Below are positions 41,526 to 49,667 of a stretch of DNA of 61,388 nucleotides, piece by piece. The position numbers were made by a program, and so were the translations under genes. Numbering within the stretch: the stretch's first letter is position 1; every line of letters starts with the position of its first letter. The notes under the pieces were generated by a model. It saw nothing but the letters and a program-made list of their open reading frames with translations, did not search any database and was not told where the DNA came from. The stretch is from Flavonifractor sp. An306 (lineage in GTDB: Bacteria > Bacillota > Clostridia > Oscillospirales > Oscillospiraceae), in the NCBI RefSeq assembly GCF_002159455.1, contig NZ_NFIQ01000015.1, positions 1 through 61,388 of the forward strand, read 5' to 3'.

Positions 41526-42376
41526 TGGCCCAGCTGTGGAAGGGGGCTCCCGTGGCCGCCGCCCTGACGGAGGAGCTGAGCCAGCGGGCCCAAGCTCTGG
41601 TTGCCAAAGGGATAACCCCCACCCTGGCCATCGTCCGGGTGGGAGAGCGTCCGGAGGACCTGTCCTACGAGCGGGGCGCCTTGAAGCGGTGTGAAAAGGC
41701 GGGCATTGCCGTGCGGCAGTATTTACTCACCGCCGCCTCCAGTCAGACCGACCTGATGGAGGTCATCGAGGAGATCAACCGGGACGACTCCATCCACGGC
41801 TGTCTCCTGTTTCGCCCCCTGCCCAAGCACATGGATGAGGCCGCAATCTGCGCCGCCCTCTCCCCCGCCAAGGACGTGGACGGCATCACTGCCGGGTCCC
41901 TGGCGGCGGTATTTTCCGGCAGCGGCGCGGGATACCCGCCCTGCACCGCCCAGGCCTGCCTGGAGATCCTGGACCACTACGGCTACGAGCTGAAGGGCAA
42001 GCGGGTGGTGGTGGTAGGCCGCAGTCTGGTCATTGGCAAACCGGTGTCCATGCTGCTGCTGGGCCGTCATGCCACCGTCACCATCTGCCACACCCGCACC
42101 GCCGACCTGCCCGCCGAGTGCCGTCGGGCTGACGTGCTGGTGGCGGCGGCAGGCAAGGCTGGAGCGGTGTCCGCCCAGTGTCTGGCCCCCGGCCAGGTGG
42201 TGCTGGACGTGGGCATCAACGTGGACGAGAATGGCAATCTGGTGGGAGATGTGGACTTCGCCGCGGCGGAAAACACTGTGGAGGCCATCACTCCCGTTCC
42301 CGGCGGGGTAGGTGCGGTGACCACCTCGGTGCTGGCCCGCCACGTCATTGAAGCGGCGGAAAAAGCCATTGGATAA
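41525..42376 (+). CDS. folD: Methylenetetrahydrofolate dehydrogenase / cyclohydrolase
   Basis: 283 aa from ATG 41525 (TAATG overlap with fchA). Conserved YERGALKRCEKAGI (here Ser-Tyr-Glu in place of the usual SYVxxKxK, Lys shifted), GCLLFRPLPKHMDEAAICAALSPAKDVDGIT, PCTAQACLEIL, the NADP site VVVVGRSLVIGKPVSMLLLGRHATVTICHTRT, and AITPVPGGVGAVTTSVLARHVIEAA. The catalytic Lys motif YxxxK reads YERGALK here, one residue longer, which may affect the cyclohydrolase step. Confidence 0.94.
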   Translation: MAQLWKGAPVAAALTEELSQRAQALVAKGITPTLAIVRVGERPEDLSYERGALKRCEKAGIAVRQYLLTAASSQTDLMEVIEEINRDDSIHGCLLFRPLPKHMDEAAICAALSPAKDVDGITAGSLAAVFSGSGAGYPPCTAQACLEILDHYGYELKGKRVVVVGRSLVIGKPVSMLLLGRHATVTICHTRTADLPAECRRADVLVAAAGKAGAVSAQCLAPGQVVLDVGINVDENGNLVGDVDFAAAENTVEAITPVPGGVGAVTTSVLARHVIEAAEKAIG

Positions 42377-42385
42377 CGACAGAAA

Positions 42386-42416
42386 AGAGCGGACGGCCCC
42401 ATGCCGTCCGCTCTTT
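42386..42416. terminator. Bidirectional terminator between folD and DUF2812
   Basis: Perfect 12-bp stem AGAGCGGACGGC / GCCGTCCGCTCT, 5-nt loop, T-rich on both strands; it ends both convergent transcripts. Confidence 0.9.
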
Positions 42417-42423
42417 CTTGCTG

Positions 42424-43782
42424 TTACGGAGCCAGCTTTTCCGCCGCCAGGGCCATCTGCTCCTGGGTCAGCTCAAAATCTGGCTCCAGCTCCACCAGCC
42501 GCCCCGGCCAGCAGATCAGATAGGTGCTGGAGGGCATCTCCCCTCCCACCCACAGCTGATACGCCCGCTCCGCCCCCCAGGGAGTGGGGTCAATCTCCAC
42601 ATACTGGTAGTAGGGCGTATCCGGATCGTCCCCCCGCCAGTCATCCCGGTCATGAAGCAGCTCCTCCTCACACCAGCCGTACAGGAAGGACATGTGGACG
42701 TCCACAATGGTGTAGTCCAGGAACGCCACATTCTCCCCCGCCTGGCGCTCCTCAAAAGGAATGTGCTGGTAGAAATTCCTCTGGGTGATGAAAAAGGTGG
42801 AGTCCGCCTGACACCGGGTAATATATCGGCTGTCCTCCACGCCGGTCAGCACCTCCACCGACAGGGGCGGATCAAGGATTTCCTTCATGCTGGAGATCAC
42901 GCCGGCGCTGAGTCCCCAGAACAGTCCCGCGGCAATGCCCACCATCAAAGCGAAGGCCAGCACCACATCCACCGCCAGGGTGATCCCCCGGTTGAGGGTT
43001 CGGGAGGCTTTCCGCCGCTTGAGGAAGTTCTTCACCCCGTTGACCACCAGGAACAGCAGGGCGTAGCCTGCCAGCATGAGGAGCATTACCAGCCGGAAAC
43101 CGGGCTTTCGGTCGGCGAGCAGAAGATAGGCAAAGGAAAGCACCGTCACCGCCAGCATAGCCATCAGCAGTTTTTGACACCCCTTTGTGGGGACAAACTC
43201 CCCCAGCAAAGCGGCCTTTTTCGCTCTATGCCGCCAGGTGAAGTAGCGAAACAAGTCGGCGGCGCACCACAAAAAGAGCATCAGCCAGATGGCCCCGGTA
43301 GCCAGGTTGTAAGCGCTGGACAGCAGATCAATGGGGCGGTGGGTCAGGGACCAGAGCCAGGAGCCCCCCATACAGAAGCCAATAACCAGCAGGATAAACT
43401 GGAAGGGCAGAATCCGCTTCATCATTTTCCCGATCCGCTCCAGCTCCAGGGCGGGCTCGGTGTCGATGGGCACCGGGTCGTCCTCCTCATTGTAAAAGAC
43501 CTGCATCTGCCCGGAGGCAGCCGTTAGCTTCCAGCCGGACTGAAGGCAGAAGTCATGGAACTCCCGCTGCTCCTCAGTGGGCTCCGGGTCGAACTGGGAG
43601 GCCCGCAGATAATGGGTGACGGTGAAGTGGATCTTTCCGGGCTGGATGCGCCGGTAGTACCAGCCTAAATTGCTGATCCGCTCCAGCAGCCAGCCCTGAG
43701 CCGCCCGCTGTTCCAGATGGCGCTCCATCCCGGTACGGTCATAGTAGGAAAACGGAATAAAATCCCACTTGCGGTCCTTCAT
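42424..43782 (-). CDS. DUF2812 membrane protein
   Basis: 452 aa. The cytoplasmic start MKDRKWDFIPFSYYDRTGMERHLEQRAAQGWLLERISNLGWYYRRIQPGKIHFTVTHY is the DUF2812 signature. Four to five membrane segments follow (about 128-240 and 268-300), then a C-terminal soluble domain. These proteins nearly always pair with a PadR regulator, as here (ATGA overlap). Function unknown, perhaps envelope stress or transport. Confidence 0.9.
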   Translation of the reverse strand: MKDRKWDFIPFSYYDRTGMERHLEQRAAQGWLLERISNLGWYYRRIQPGKIHFTVTHYLRASQFDPEPTEEQREFHDFCLQSGWKLTAASGQMQVFYNEEDDPVPIDTEPALELERIGKMMKRILPFQFILLVIGFCMGGSWLWSLTHRPIDLLSSAYNLATGAIWLMLFLWCAADLFRYFTWRHRAKKAALLGEFVPTKGCQKLLMAMLAVTVLSFAYLLLADRKPGFRLVMLLMLAGYALLFLVVNGVKNFLKRRKASRTLNRGITLAVDVVLAFALMVGIAAGLFWGLSAGVISSMKEILDPPLSVEVLTGVEDSRYITRCQADSTFFITQRNFYQHIPFEERQAGENVAFLDYTIVDVHMSFLYGWCEEELLHDRDDWRGDDPDTPYYQYVEIDPTPWGAERAYQLWVGGEMPSSTYLICWPGRLVELEPDFELTQEQMALAAEKLAP

Positions 43783-44102
43783 CGCTGCTCCTCCTCTCCG
43801 AATACGGTCCGGTAGTCCCAGGCCTGGGCGCAGATACGGCGGTACTCCCCCGACAGGGTCTCCTTCCCTTTATCGGTAAGCACATAGCTCCGCCGGCGGC
43901 CCTCCGCCTTGGTCTCCCGGATCATCCCCGCCTCCGCAAACTGCTCCAGCAAATTGTACAGGGTGCCGGAGCCCACCCGCACCCGCCCCCCTGTCATGGC
44001 CGGGATGCGCTCCATGATGTCCATGCCGCAGCACTCTTTGCTGAGGCACAGGAGAATGTAGTACATCTGCTCGGTCAGGGTCTGGAATTTTGGCCGGGGC
44101 AT
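43779..44102 (-). CDS. PadR family transcriptional regulator
   Basis: 107 aa from ATG 44102 (GGAGGTGGG upstream); a longer start at 44135 would lie in the operator. PadR winged helix: FQTLTEQMYYILLCLSKECCGMDIMERIPAMTGGRVRVGSGTLYNLLEQFAEAGMIRETKAEGRRRSYVLTDKGKETL. It likely represses itself and DUF2812 through the two 19-bp repeats at its promoter. Confidence 0.93.
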   Translation of the reverse strand: MPRPKFQTLTEQMYYILLCLSKECCGMDIMERIPAMTGGRVRVGSGTLYNLLEQFAEAGMIRETKAEGRRRSYVLTDKGKETLSGEYRRICAQAWDYRTVFGEEEQR

Positions 44103-44117
44103 TTGGCCCACCTCCCT

Positions 44118-44175
44118 ATTCTCGAATATCGACATTCCCTATCTGTATTATATTCTCGAATATCGACATTGTCAA
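44118..44175 (-). promoter_or_regulatory. Consensus promoter with two PadR operator copies
   Basis: TTGACA (44175-44170), 17-nt spacer, TATAAT (44152-44147): perfect. The 19-mer ATTCTCGAATATCGACATT occurs identically at 44118-44136 (start region) and 44152-44170 (spacer), 34 bp apart, each with the palindrome CGAATATCG-type core. Confidence 0.9.
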
Positions 44176-44252
44176 GCAGTTCATTGACTCTTGCGTGAAT
44201 TCCCCAGCAATGGTATGATAAAGGGTACGCACTAAAAAATGACAAGGAGCCG

Positions 44253-45656
44253 GTGGAAGTCATGGCGGACGCGGATCAAAACTTGCTGACGGTAGGCAGC
44301 GTACCCAAAAAAATGCTGGCCTTCGCCCTGCCCATCTTTCTCAGCAATCTGTTTCAGCAGCTCTATAACGCGGTGGACTCCCTGATTGTGGGAAAATTCA
44401 TCGGGGAACAGGCTCTGGCCGCCGTCAGCTCCTCCGGCAGCCTGATTTTGCTGATGGTGGGCTTTATCAACGGCCTGTCCATGGGGGCCGGGGTACTGAT
44501 CGCCCGGTTTTACGGGGCCCAGGACGACGAGCACGTGGAGCGGGCAGTCCACACCACGGTGGCTCTGGGCATCACCGCCGGGGCGGTACTGACTATGGTG
44601 GGCGTCATCCTCACCCCCCAGATTCTGCGCTGGATCGGCACCCCATCTGACGTGATTGCCAACTCCATCCTCTATTTCCGCATTTACTTTCTGGGCTCCA
44701 GCGCGGTGGTGCTCTACAACATGGCCGCCAGCATCCTTCAGTCGGTGGGAGACAGCCGCAGTCCCATGAAGTACCTGATTCTGGCCTCCCTCACCAACGT
44801 AGTGCTGGACCTGCTGTTCGTGGCGGTATTCCGCCTGGGGGTGGGCAGCGCCGCCCTGGCTACCATCCTCAGCCAGATCCTCTGCGCCAGCCTGGCGCTG
44901 GGACGGCTGACCCGTACCGACCGGAGCTACCGCATCCGCTGGCATCGGGTGCGGTTTGAGCGGGTCATGCTCCGGCAGGTGGTCACACTGGGCATCCCCT
45001 CCGGGGTGCAGAACTCGGTGGTCTCCCTGGCCAACGTCATTGTCCAGGCCAACATCAACGCCTTCGGCTCCTCCGCTATGGCGGGCTGCGGCGCCTACAG
45101 CAAAATTGAGGGCTTCGCCTTCCTTCCCATTACCTGCTTCGCCCTGGCCCTGTCCACCTTCGTCAGCCAGAATATCGGCGCCCAGCGGTACGATCGGGTA
45201 CGGGCAGGAATCAAATTCGGGCTGCTGTGCAGCCCCATTCTGGCGGAGTGTATCGGGGTGTGCATTTACGTGTTCTCCCCCATTCTGGTGTCCGCCTTCA
45301 ACGACCACCCGGAGGTAATTGCCTTCGGGGTCAATTACGCCCACACCGTCTCCCTGTTTTACTTTCTGCTGGCCTTCTCCCACTGCTGCGCCGGCATCAT
45401 GCGAGGCATGGGACGTCCCATTGTCCCCATGACCATCATGCTGTCAGTGTGGTGCGCCCTGCGTATCACCTACATCACCCTCACCGTCCGGGCCATCCCC
45501 TCCATTCAGGTGGTCTACTGGGCCTATCCTCTGACCTGGGCCATCAGCTCGGCGCTGGTTGTCCTCTGCCTGACCAGACTGCGTTTCCCACCCATGCCCC
45601 CCAAAGCGGAGGCTGTTACCCACGATACAAGGAGTGTTTCCCATGAAGATCATTGA
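44253..45656 (+). CDS. MATE family efflux transporter
   Basis: 467 aa from GTG 44253 (AAGGAG 5 nt upstream; ATG 44262 is the alternative). MATE pattern: VPKKMLAFALPIFLSNLFQQLYNAVDSLIVGKFIGEQALAAVSSSGSLI and GIPSGVQNSVVSLANVIVQANINAFGSSAMAGCGAYSKIEGFAFLPITCFALALSTFVSQNIGAQRYDRVRAG. Its end overlaps metF by 14 nt, so it is co-transcribed with the methionine genes. Export of a folate or sulfur metabolite is only a guess. Confidence 0.93.
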   Translation: MEVMADADQNLLTVGSVPKKMLAFALPIFLSNLFQQLYNAVDSLIVGKFIGEQALAAVSSSGSLILLMVGFINGLSMGAGVLIARFYGAQDDEHVERAVHTTVALGITAGAVLTMVGVILTPQILRWIGTPSDVIANSILYFRIYFLGSSAVVLYNMAASILQSVGDSRSPMKYLILASLTNVVLDLLFVAVFRLGVGSAALATILSQILCASLALGRLTRTDRSYRIRWHRVRFERVMLRQVVTLGIPSGVQNSVVSLANVIVQANINAFGSSAMAGCGAYSKIEGFAFLPITCFALALSTFVSQNIGAQRYDRVRAGIKFGLLCSPILAECIGVCIYVFSPILVSAFNDHPEVIAFGVNYAHTVSLFYFLLAFSHCCAGIMRGMGRPIVPMTIMLSVWCALRITYITLTVRAIPSIQVVYWAYPLTWAISSALVVLCLTRLRFPPMPPKAEAVTHDTRSVSHEDH

Positions 45657-46503
45657 CAAGCTCAAACAGGACAAGGTTACCCTCTCTTTTGAGGTGTTTC
45701 CCCCCAAGACCAGCGGCACCTATGAGTCTGTGGCCAAAGCCACCCAGGAGATCGCCGCCCTGCGGCCCGATTTCATGAGCGTCACTTACGGCGCTGGCGG
45801 CGGCACCAGCGACTATACCGTGGGCATCGCCGCCGGCATCCAGGATCAGTATGGCGTGGACGTGCTGGCCCATCTGACCTGCGCCTCCTCTACCCGGGCA
45901 CATGTGGCCCAGGTGCTGGACCAGCTGAAGGCCAGGGGGATCCAGAACGTGCTGGCCCTCCGGGGGGACATCCCCGAAGGAGGCGTACCCGCCAACGACT
46001 ACCACTATGCCGCCGAACTGGTGCGGGACATCAAGACCCATGGGGACTTCTGCATCGGCGGGGCCTGCTACCCCGAGGGGCACCCGGAGTCCCCCACCAA
46101 AAACGCCGATATCGACCATCTGAAGGCCAAGGTGGAGGCGGGGTGCCAGTTTCTCACCACTCAGATGTTCTTTGATAACAACATTCTCTACAACTTTCTC
46201 TACCGCATCCGGGAAAAGGGCATCACCGTGCCGGTGGTGGCGGGGATCATGCCGGTGACCAACGGCAAGCAGATCGCCCGCATCTGCAAGCTCTCCGGCA
46301 CCTATCTCCCTGAGCGGTTCAAGGCCATCGTGGACAGGTTCGGAGACAATCCCCCCGCTATGCGCCAGGCGGGGGTGGCCTACGCCACCGACCAGATCAT
46401 CGACCTCATCGCCAACGGGGTGAACCATATCCATATCTACTCCATGAACAAGCCTGAGATCGCCGCCGGCATCCAGGCCAGCCTGTCGGAGATTCTGAAA
46501 TGA
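45643..46503 (+). CDS. metF: 5,10-methylenetetrahydrofolate reductase
   Basis: 286 aa from ATG 45643 (AAGGAG). TIM-barrel flavoprotein: KVTLSFEVFPPKT (catalytic Glu), DFMSVTYGAGGGTSDYTVGIA, LAHLTCASSTRAHVAQVL, NVLALRGDIPEGG, GGACYPEGHPES, TTQMFFDNNILYNFLYRIREKGITVPVVAGIMPV and HIYSMNKPE. It makes 5-methyl-THF for MetH. Overlaps the following gene by 4 nt. Confidence 0.97.
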   Translation: MKIIDKLKQDKVTLSFEVFPPKTSGTYESVAKATQEIAALRPDFMSVTYGAGGGTSDYTVGIAAGIQDQYGVDVLAHLTCASSTRAHVAQVLDQLKARGIQNVLALRGDIPEGGVPANDYHYAAELVRDIKTHGDFCIGGACYPEGHPESPTKNADIDHLKAKVEAGCQFLTTQMFFDNNILYNFLYRIREKGITVPVVAGIMPVTNGKQIARICKLSGTYLPERFKAIVDRFGDNPPAMRQAGVAYATDQIIDLIANGVNHIHIYSMNKPEIAAGIQASLSEILK

Positions 46504-47153
46504 AGGTAACCGCTCCCTACGAGGAGGTATGCCGCTACCTGGGCTACAAGAAGGGAGCCCAACCGGAGCCGGAGGTGGAGGCCCTGATCCGCACCTGCAC
46601 CGCCCGGGTGGAGCAGGCGGCGGAGCCCAGGACGGTGAGTACCCTCCTCCCCCTGACTTTTCTGGAGGGGAATGTCATGGAACTGGGCCCCATCCAGGTA
46701 AAGAGCGCCGCCCTCCACCGGAACCTGCTGGGCTGCCAGGAGGTCATCCTCTTTGCCGCCACCCTGGGGCTGGAGGTGGACCGGCTCATTGCCCGGGCGG
46801 GCGCCGGACGGGTCAGTGAAGGGGCCGTCTATCAGGCGGCGGGGGCCGCCCTCATTGAGGAGGTATGCGACCGGGCCAACGACGCTCTCCGGCAGGAGAG
46901 CGAGGCGGAAGGCTGGTATCTGCGGCCCCGGTTCAGCCCGGGCTACGGGGACTTCCCCATCACCTGCCAGCCGGAAATTGCCCGGCTGCTCCGCACCCCG
47001 GAGCGCATCGGCCTGACGGTGACCGACTCCATGCTGCTCCTCCCCATCAAGTCCGTCACGGCGGTGATCGGCCGCTCCCGTGAGGCTCTCCCCTGCCACC
47101 GGCTGGGGTGCGAGGCCTGCGGTAAACTAGATTGCGCGTTCAGGAGAGATTGA
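46500..47153 (+). CDS. Methionine synthase activation-domain protein
   Basis: 217 aa. It resembles the C-terminal AdoMet-binding reactivation domain of MetH, here as a separate protein: YEEVCRYLGYKKG, LGCQEVILFAATLGLEVDRLIARAGAGRVSEGAVYQAAGAALIEEVCDRAND, YLRPRFSPGYGDFPITCQPEIARLLRTPERIGLTVTDSMLLLPIKSVTAVIG. It ends in a Cys cluster (CHRLGCEACGKLDCAFR). It should allow reductive methylation of cob(II)alamin in the MetH encoded 2 nt downstream. The Cys cluster may carry an Fe-S centre. Confidence 0.92.
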   Translation: MKVTAPYEEVCRYLGYKKGAQPEPEVEALIRTCTARVEQAAEPRTVSTLLPLTFLEGNVMELGPIQVKSAALHRNLLGCQEVILFAATLGLEVDRLIARAGAGRVSEGAVYQAAGAALIEEVCDRANDALRQESEAEGWYLRPRFSPGYGDFPITCQPEIARLLRTPERIGLTVTDSMLLLPIKSVTAVIGRSREALPCHRLGCEACGKLDCAFRRD

Positions 47154-47155
47154 CC

Positions 47156-49549
47156 ATGAATTTGAAACAGAGATTAGGGCGGGAACGCCTGTTTTTCGAC
47201 GGAGGCACCGGCACCCTGCTTCAGGCCCAGGGCCTGAAGGGAGGCGAGCTGCCCGAAACCTGGAACCTGCTCCACCCGGAGCGGATCGCCGCCCTCCACC
47301 GGGCCTATCTGGAGGCGGGCAGCGACATCATCTGCACCAACGCCTTCGGAGCCAATGGCCTGAAATTCCCGGCGGGGGGCCAGTTTGACCTGGAGGCCCT
47401 TGTGAAGGCCGCCGTGGACATCGCCCGGTCCGCCCGGGCCGAGGCCGGTCGGGAGAAGGACGCCTACATCGCCCTGGACCTGGGCCCCACGGGCAAGCTG
47501 CTCAAGCCCATGGGGGAGCTGGACTTTGAGGACGCGGTATCCCTCTACGCCCAGGTGGTGCGCATCGGCGCGGCCGCCGGGGCCGACCTGGTGCTCATCG
47601 AGACCATGAGCGATGGCTACGAGGCCAAAGCCGCCGTACTGGCCGCCAAGGAGAACTGCGACTTGCCGGTGATCGTCACCACTGTGTACGGGGAAAACGG
47701 CAAGCTGCTCACCGGCGGCACGGTGGCCTCCACCGTGGCTCTGCTGGAGGGCTTGGGGGTGGACGCCCTGGGCGTCAACTGCGGCATGGGCCCCGCCCAG
47801 ATGGAGCCCATTGTGAAGGAGCTGGCCGCCTGCGCCTCCCTGCCCATCGTGGTCAACCCCAACGCCGGACTGCCCCGCACCGAGGGGGGCAAGACGGTAT
47901 TTGATGTGGGGCCGGAGGAGTTTGCCTCCGTGATGGAGACCCTGTCCGCCTACGGCGTCCACCTGATGGGGGGCTGCTGCGGCACCACCCCCGACCACAT
48001 CCGCGCCCTCACCGCCCGCTGCCGGAATCTGCCCTTCGTGCCCCCCACGGACAAGGGGCGCACGGTGGTATCCTCCTACTCCCGGGCGGTGGAGATCGGC
48101 AAAGCCCCGGTGCTCATCGGGGAGCGGATCAACCCCACCGGCAAGAAGCGGTTCAAGCAGGCTCTGCGGGAGCACGACATTGAGTATCTGCTCAACGAGG
48201 GCTTTGCCCAGGAGGAGGCGGGAGCCCACATCCTGGACGTGAACGTGGGCCTGCCGGAGATCGACGAGCCCACCCTGCTCACCGAGGCGGTGTGCGCCAT
48301 CCAGGCGGTGATCCCCCTGCCCCTCCAGTTGGATACCTCCGACCCCGCGGCCATGGAGCGGGCTATGCGCCGCTACAACGGCAAGCCCATGCTCAACTCG
48401 GTAAGCGGCAAGGCGGAGAGCATGGAGGCCGTGTTCTCCCTGGTGCGGAAGTACGGCGGCGTGGTGGTGGGCCTGACCCTGGACGAGGGGGGCATCCCGG
48501 ATACCGCCGACGGCCGGGTGGCCATCGCCAAGAAGATCCGGGACACCGCTGCCAAATACGGCATCCCCGCCCACGACATTGTCATTGACCCCCTCACCCT
48601 CACCGTGTCCTCTCAGCCCGACGCCGCCCTGGTCACCCTGGAGGCCCTGGGCCGGATCGGGCCGGAGGTGGGCTGCCCCACCATTTTGGGCGTATCCAAC
48701 GTGTCCTTCGGCCTGCCCCAGCGGGAGCTGGTCAACACCGCCTTCTTCACCATGGCCCTCCAGAAGGGGCTGAGCTGCGCCATCCTCAACCCCCTGTCCG
48801 CCGGAATGATGGCGGCCTACCGCTCTTACTGCGCACTCACCAGCCTGGACGAGCAGTGTGCCCAGTACATCGCCGCCTACGGCGGACAGGCCGCCGCTCC
48901 CGCCCCGACTTCGGCCGCCGGGCCTGCCGCTCCCCTGGACGAGTGCGTGCTCCGGGGCCTGAAGGAGGGCGCGGCGGAGGCTGCCAAGGCCGCCCTTGAG
49001 GGAGGCGCCGCTCCCCTGGAGCTGGTGGACAAGCTGCTGATCCCCGCCCTGGACCAGGTGGGTCAGGGCTTTGAGAAGGGCACCCTCTACCTGCCCCAGC
49101 TGCTGATGAGCGCCGAGGCCGCCAAGGCGGCCTTTGAGGTGGTGAAAGCCGCCATGGCCGGCCAGCCCCAGGAGAAGCGGGGCACCGTGGTGTTAGCCAC
49201 GGTGAAGGGAGACATCCACGACATCGGCAAGAACATCGTCAAGGTGCTGCTGGAAAACTACGGCTTCCAGGTGGACGACCTGGGCCGGGACGTGTCCCCC
49301 GAGACCATCGCCAACGCCGCCGCCCAGCCGGAGGTGCGTCTGGTAGGCCTCAGCGCCCTGATGACCACCACGGTGGTAAACATGGAGGAGACCATCCGCC
49401 TGCTCCGGCAGCAGGCCCCCCAGGTTCAGGTGGCGGTGGGCGGCGCGGTACTGACGGCGGAGTACGCCAAGCGCATCGGCGCGGACTGCTATGCCAAGGA
49501 CGCCATGGCCACCGTCCACTTCGCCCAGCAGGTCTATCCCCAGGGGTAA
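47156..49549 (+). CDS. metH: Cobalamin-dependent methionine synthase (no activation domain)
   Basis: 797 aa from ATG 47156. Homocysteine domain 1-295 with zinc Cys ligands (GVNCGMGP, GGCCGT); pterin domain about 315-580 (LIGERINPTGKKRFKQAL, ILDVNVGLPEIDE, LPLQLDTSDP, NPLSAGMM); helical cap about 605-690; cobalamin domain about 690-797 with VKGDIHDIGKNIVKVLLENYGFQVDDLGRDV. The His of DIHDIG is the lower cobalt ligand. The fourth (activation) domain is supplied by the preceding gene. Transfers methyl from methyl-THF to homocysteine. Confidence 0.97.
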   Translation: MNLKQRLGRERLFFDGGTGTLLQAQGLKGGELPETWNLLHPERIAALHRAYLEAGSDIICTNAFGANGLKFPAGGQFDLEALVKAAVDIARSARAEAGREKDAYIALDLGPTGKLLKPMGELDFEDAVSLYAQVVRIGAAAGADLVLIETMSDGYEAKAAVLAAKENCDLPVIVTTVYGENGKLLTGGTVASTVALLEGLGVDALGVNCGMGPAQMEPIVKELAACASLPIVVNPNAGLPRTEGGKTVFDVGPEEFASVMETLSAYGVHLMGGCCGTTPDHIRALTARCRNLPFVPPTDKGRTVVSSYSRAVEIGKAPVLIGERINPTGKKRFKQALREHDIEYLLNEGFAQEEAGAHILDVNVGLPEIDEPTLLTEAVCAIQAVIPLPLQLDTSDPAAMERAMRRYNGKPMLNSVSGKAESMEAVFSLVRKYGGVVVGLTLDEGGIPDTADGRVAIAKKIRDTAAKYGIPAHDIVIDPLTLTVSSQPDAALVTLEALGRIGPEVGCPTILGVSNVSFGLPQRELVNTAFFTMALQKGLSCAILNPLSAGMMAAYRSYCALTSLDEQCAQYIAAYGGQAAAPAPTSAAGPAAPLDECVLRGLKEGAAEAAKAALEGGAAPLELVDKLLIPALDQVGQGFEKGTLYLPQLLMSAEAAKAAFEVVKAAMAGQPQEKRGTVVLATVKGDIHDIGKNIVKVLLENYGFQVDDLGRDVSPETIANAAAQPEVRLVGLSALMTTTVVNMEETIRLLRQQAPQVQVAVGGAVLTAEYAKRIGADCYAKDAMATVHFAQQVYPQG

Positions 49550-49581
49550 GTTCTGAATTTTTTGTTTTTTGCAATCTTTAT

Positions 49582-49610
49582 TTTACAAAGCGTCATTTTT
49601 ATTGTATAAT
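49582..49610 (+). promoter_or_regulatory. Promoter of the CofE-like gene
   Basis: TTTACA (49582-49587), 17-nt spacer, TATAAT (49605-49610). A 51-nt leader follows to the ATG. Confidence 0.85.
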
Positions 49611-49667
49611 AGTTTCGTTGCGACAAAATGTTGCATGTAATCCAAACATATATAGGAGTGTTGTATT

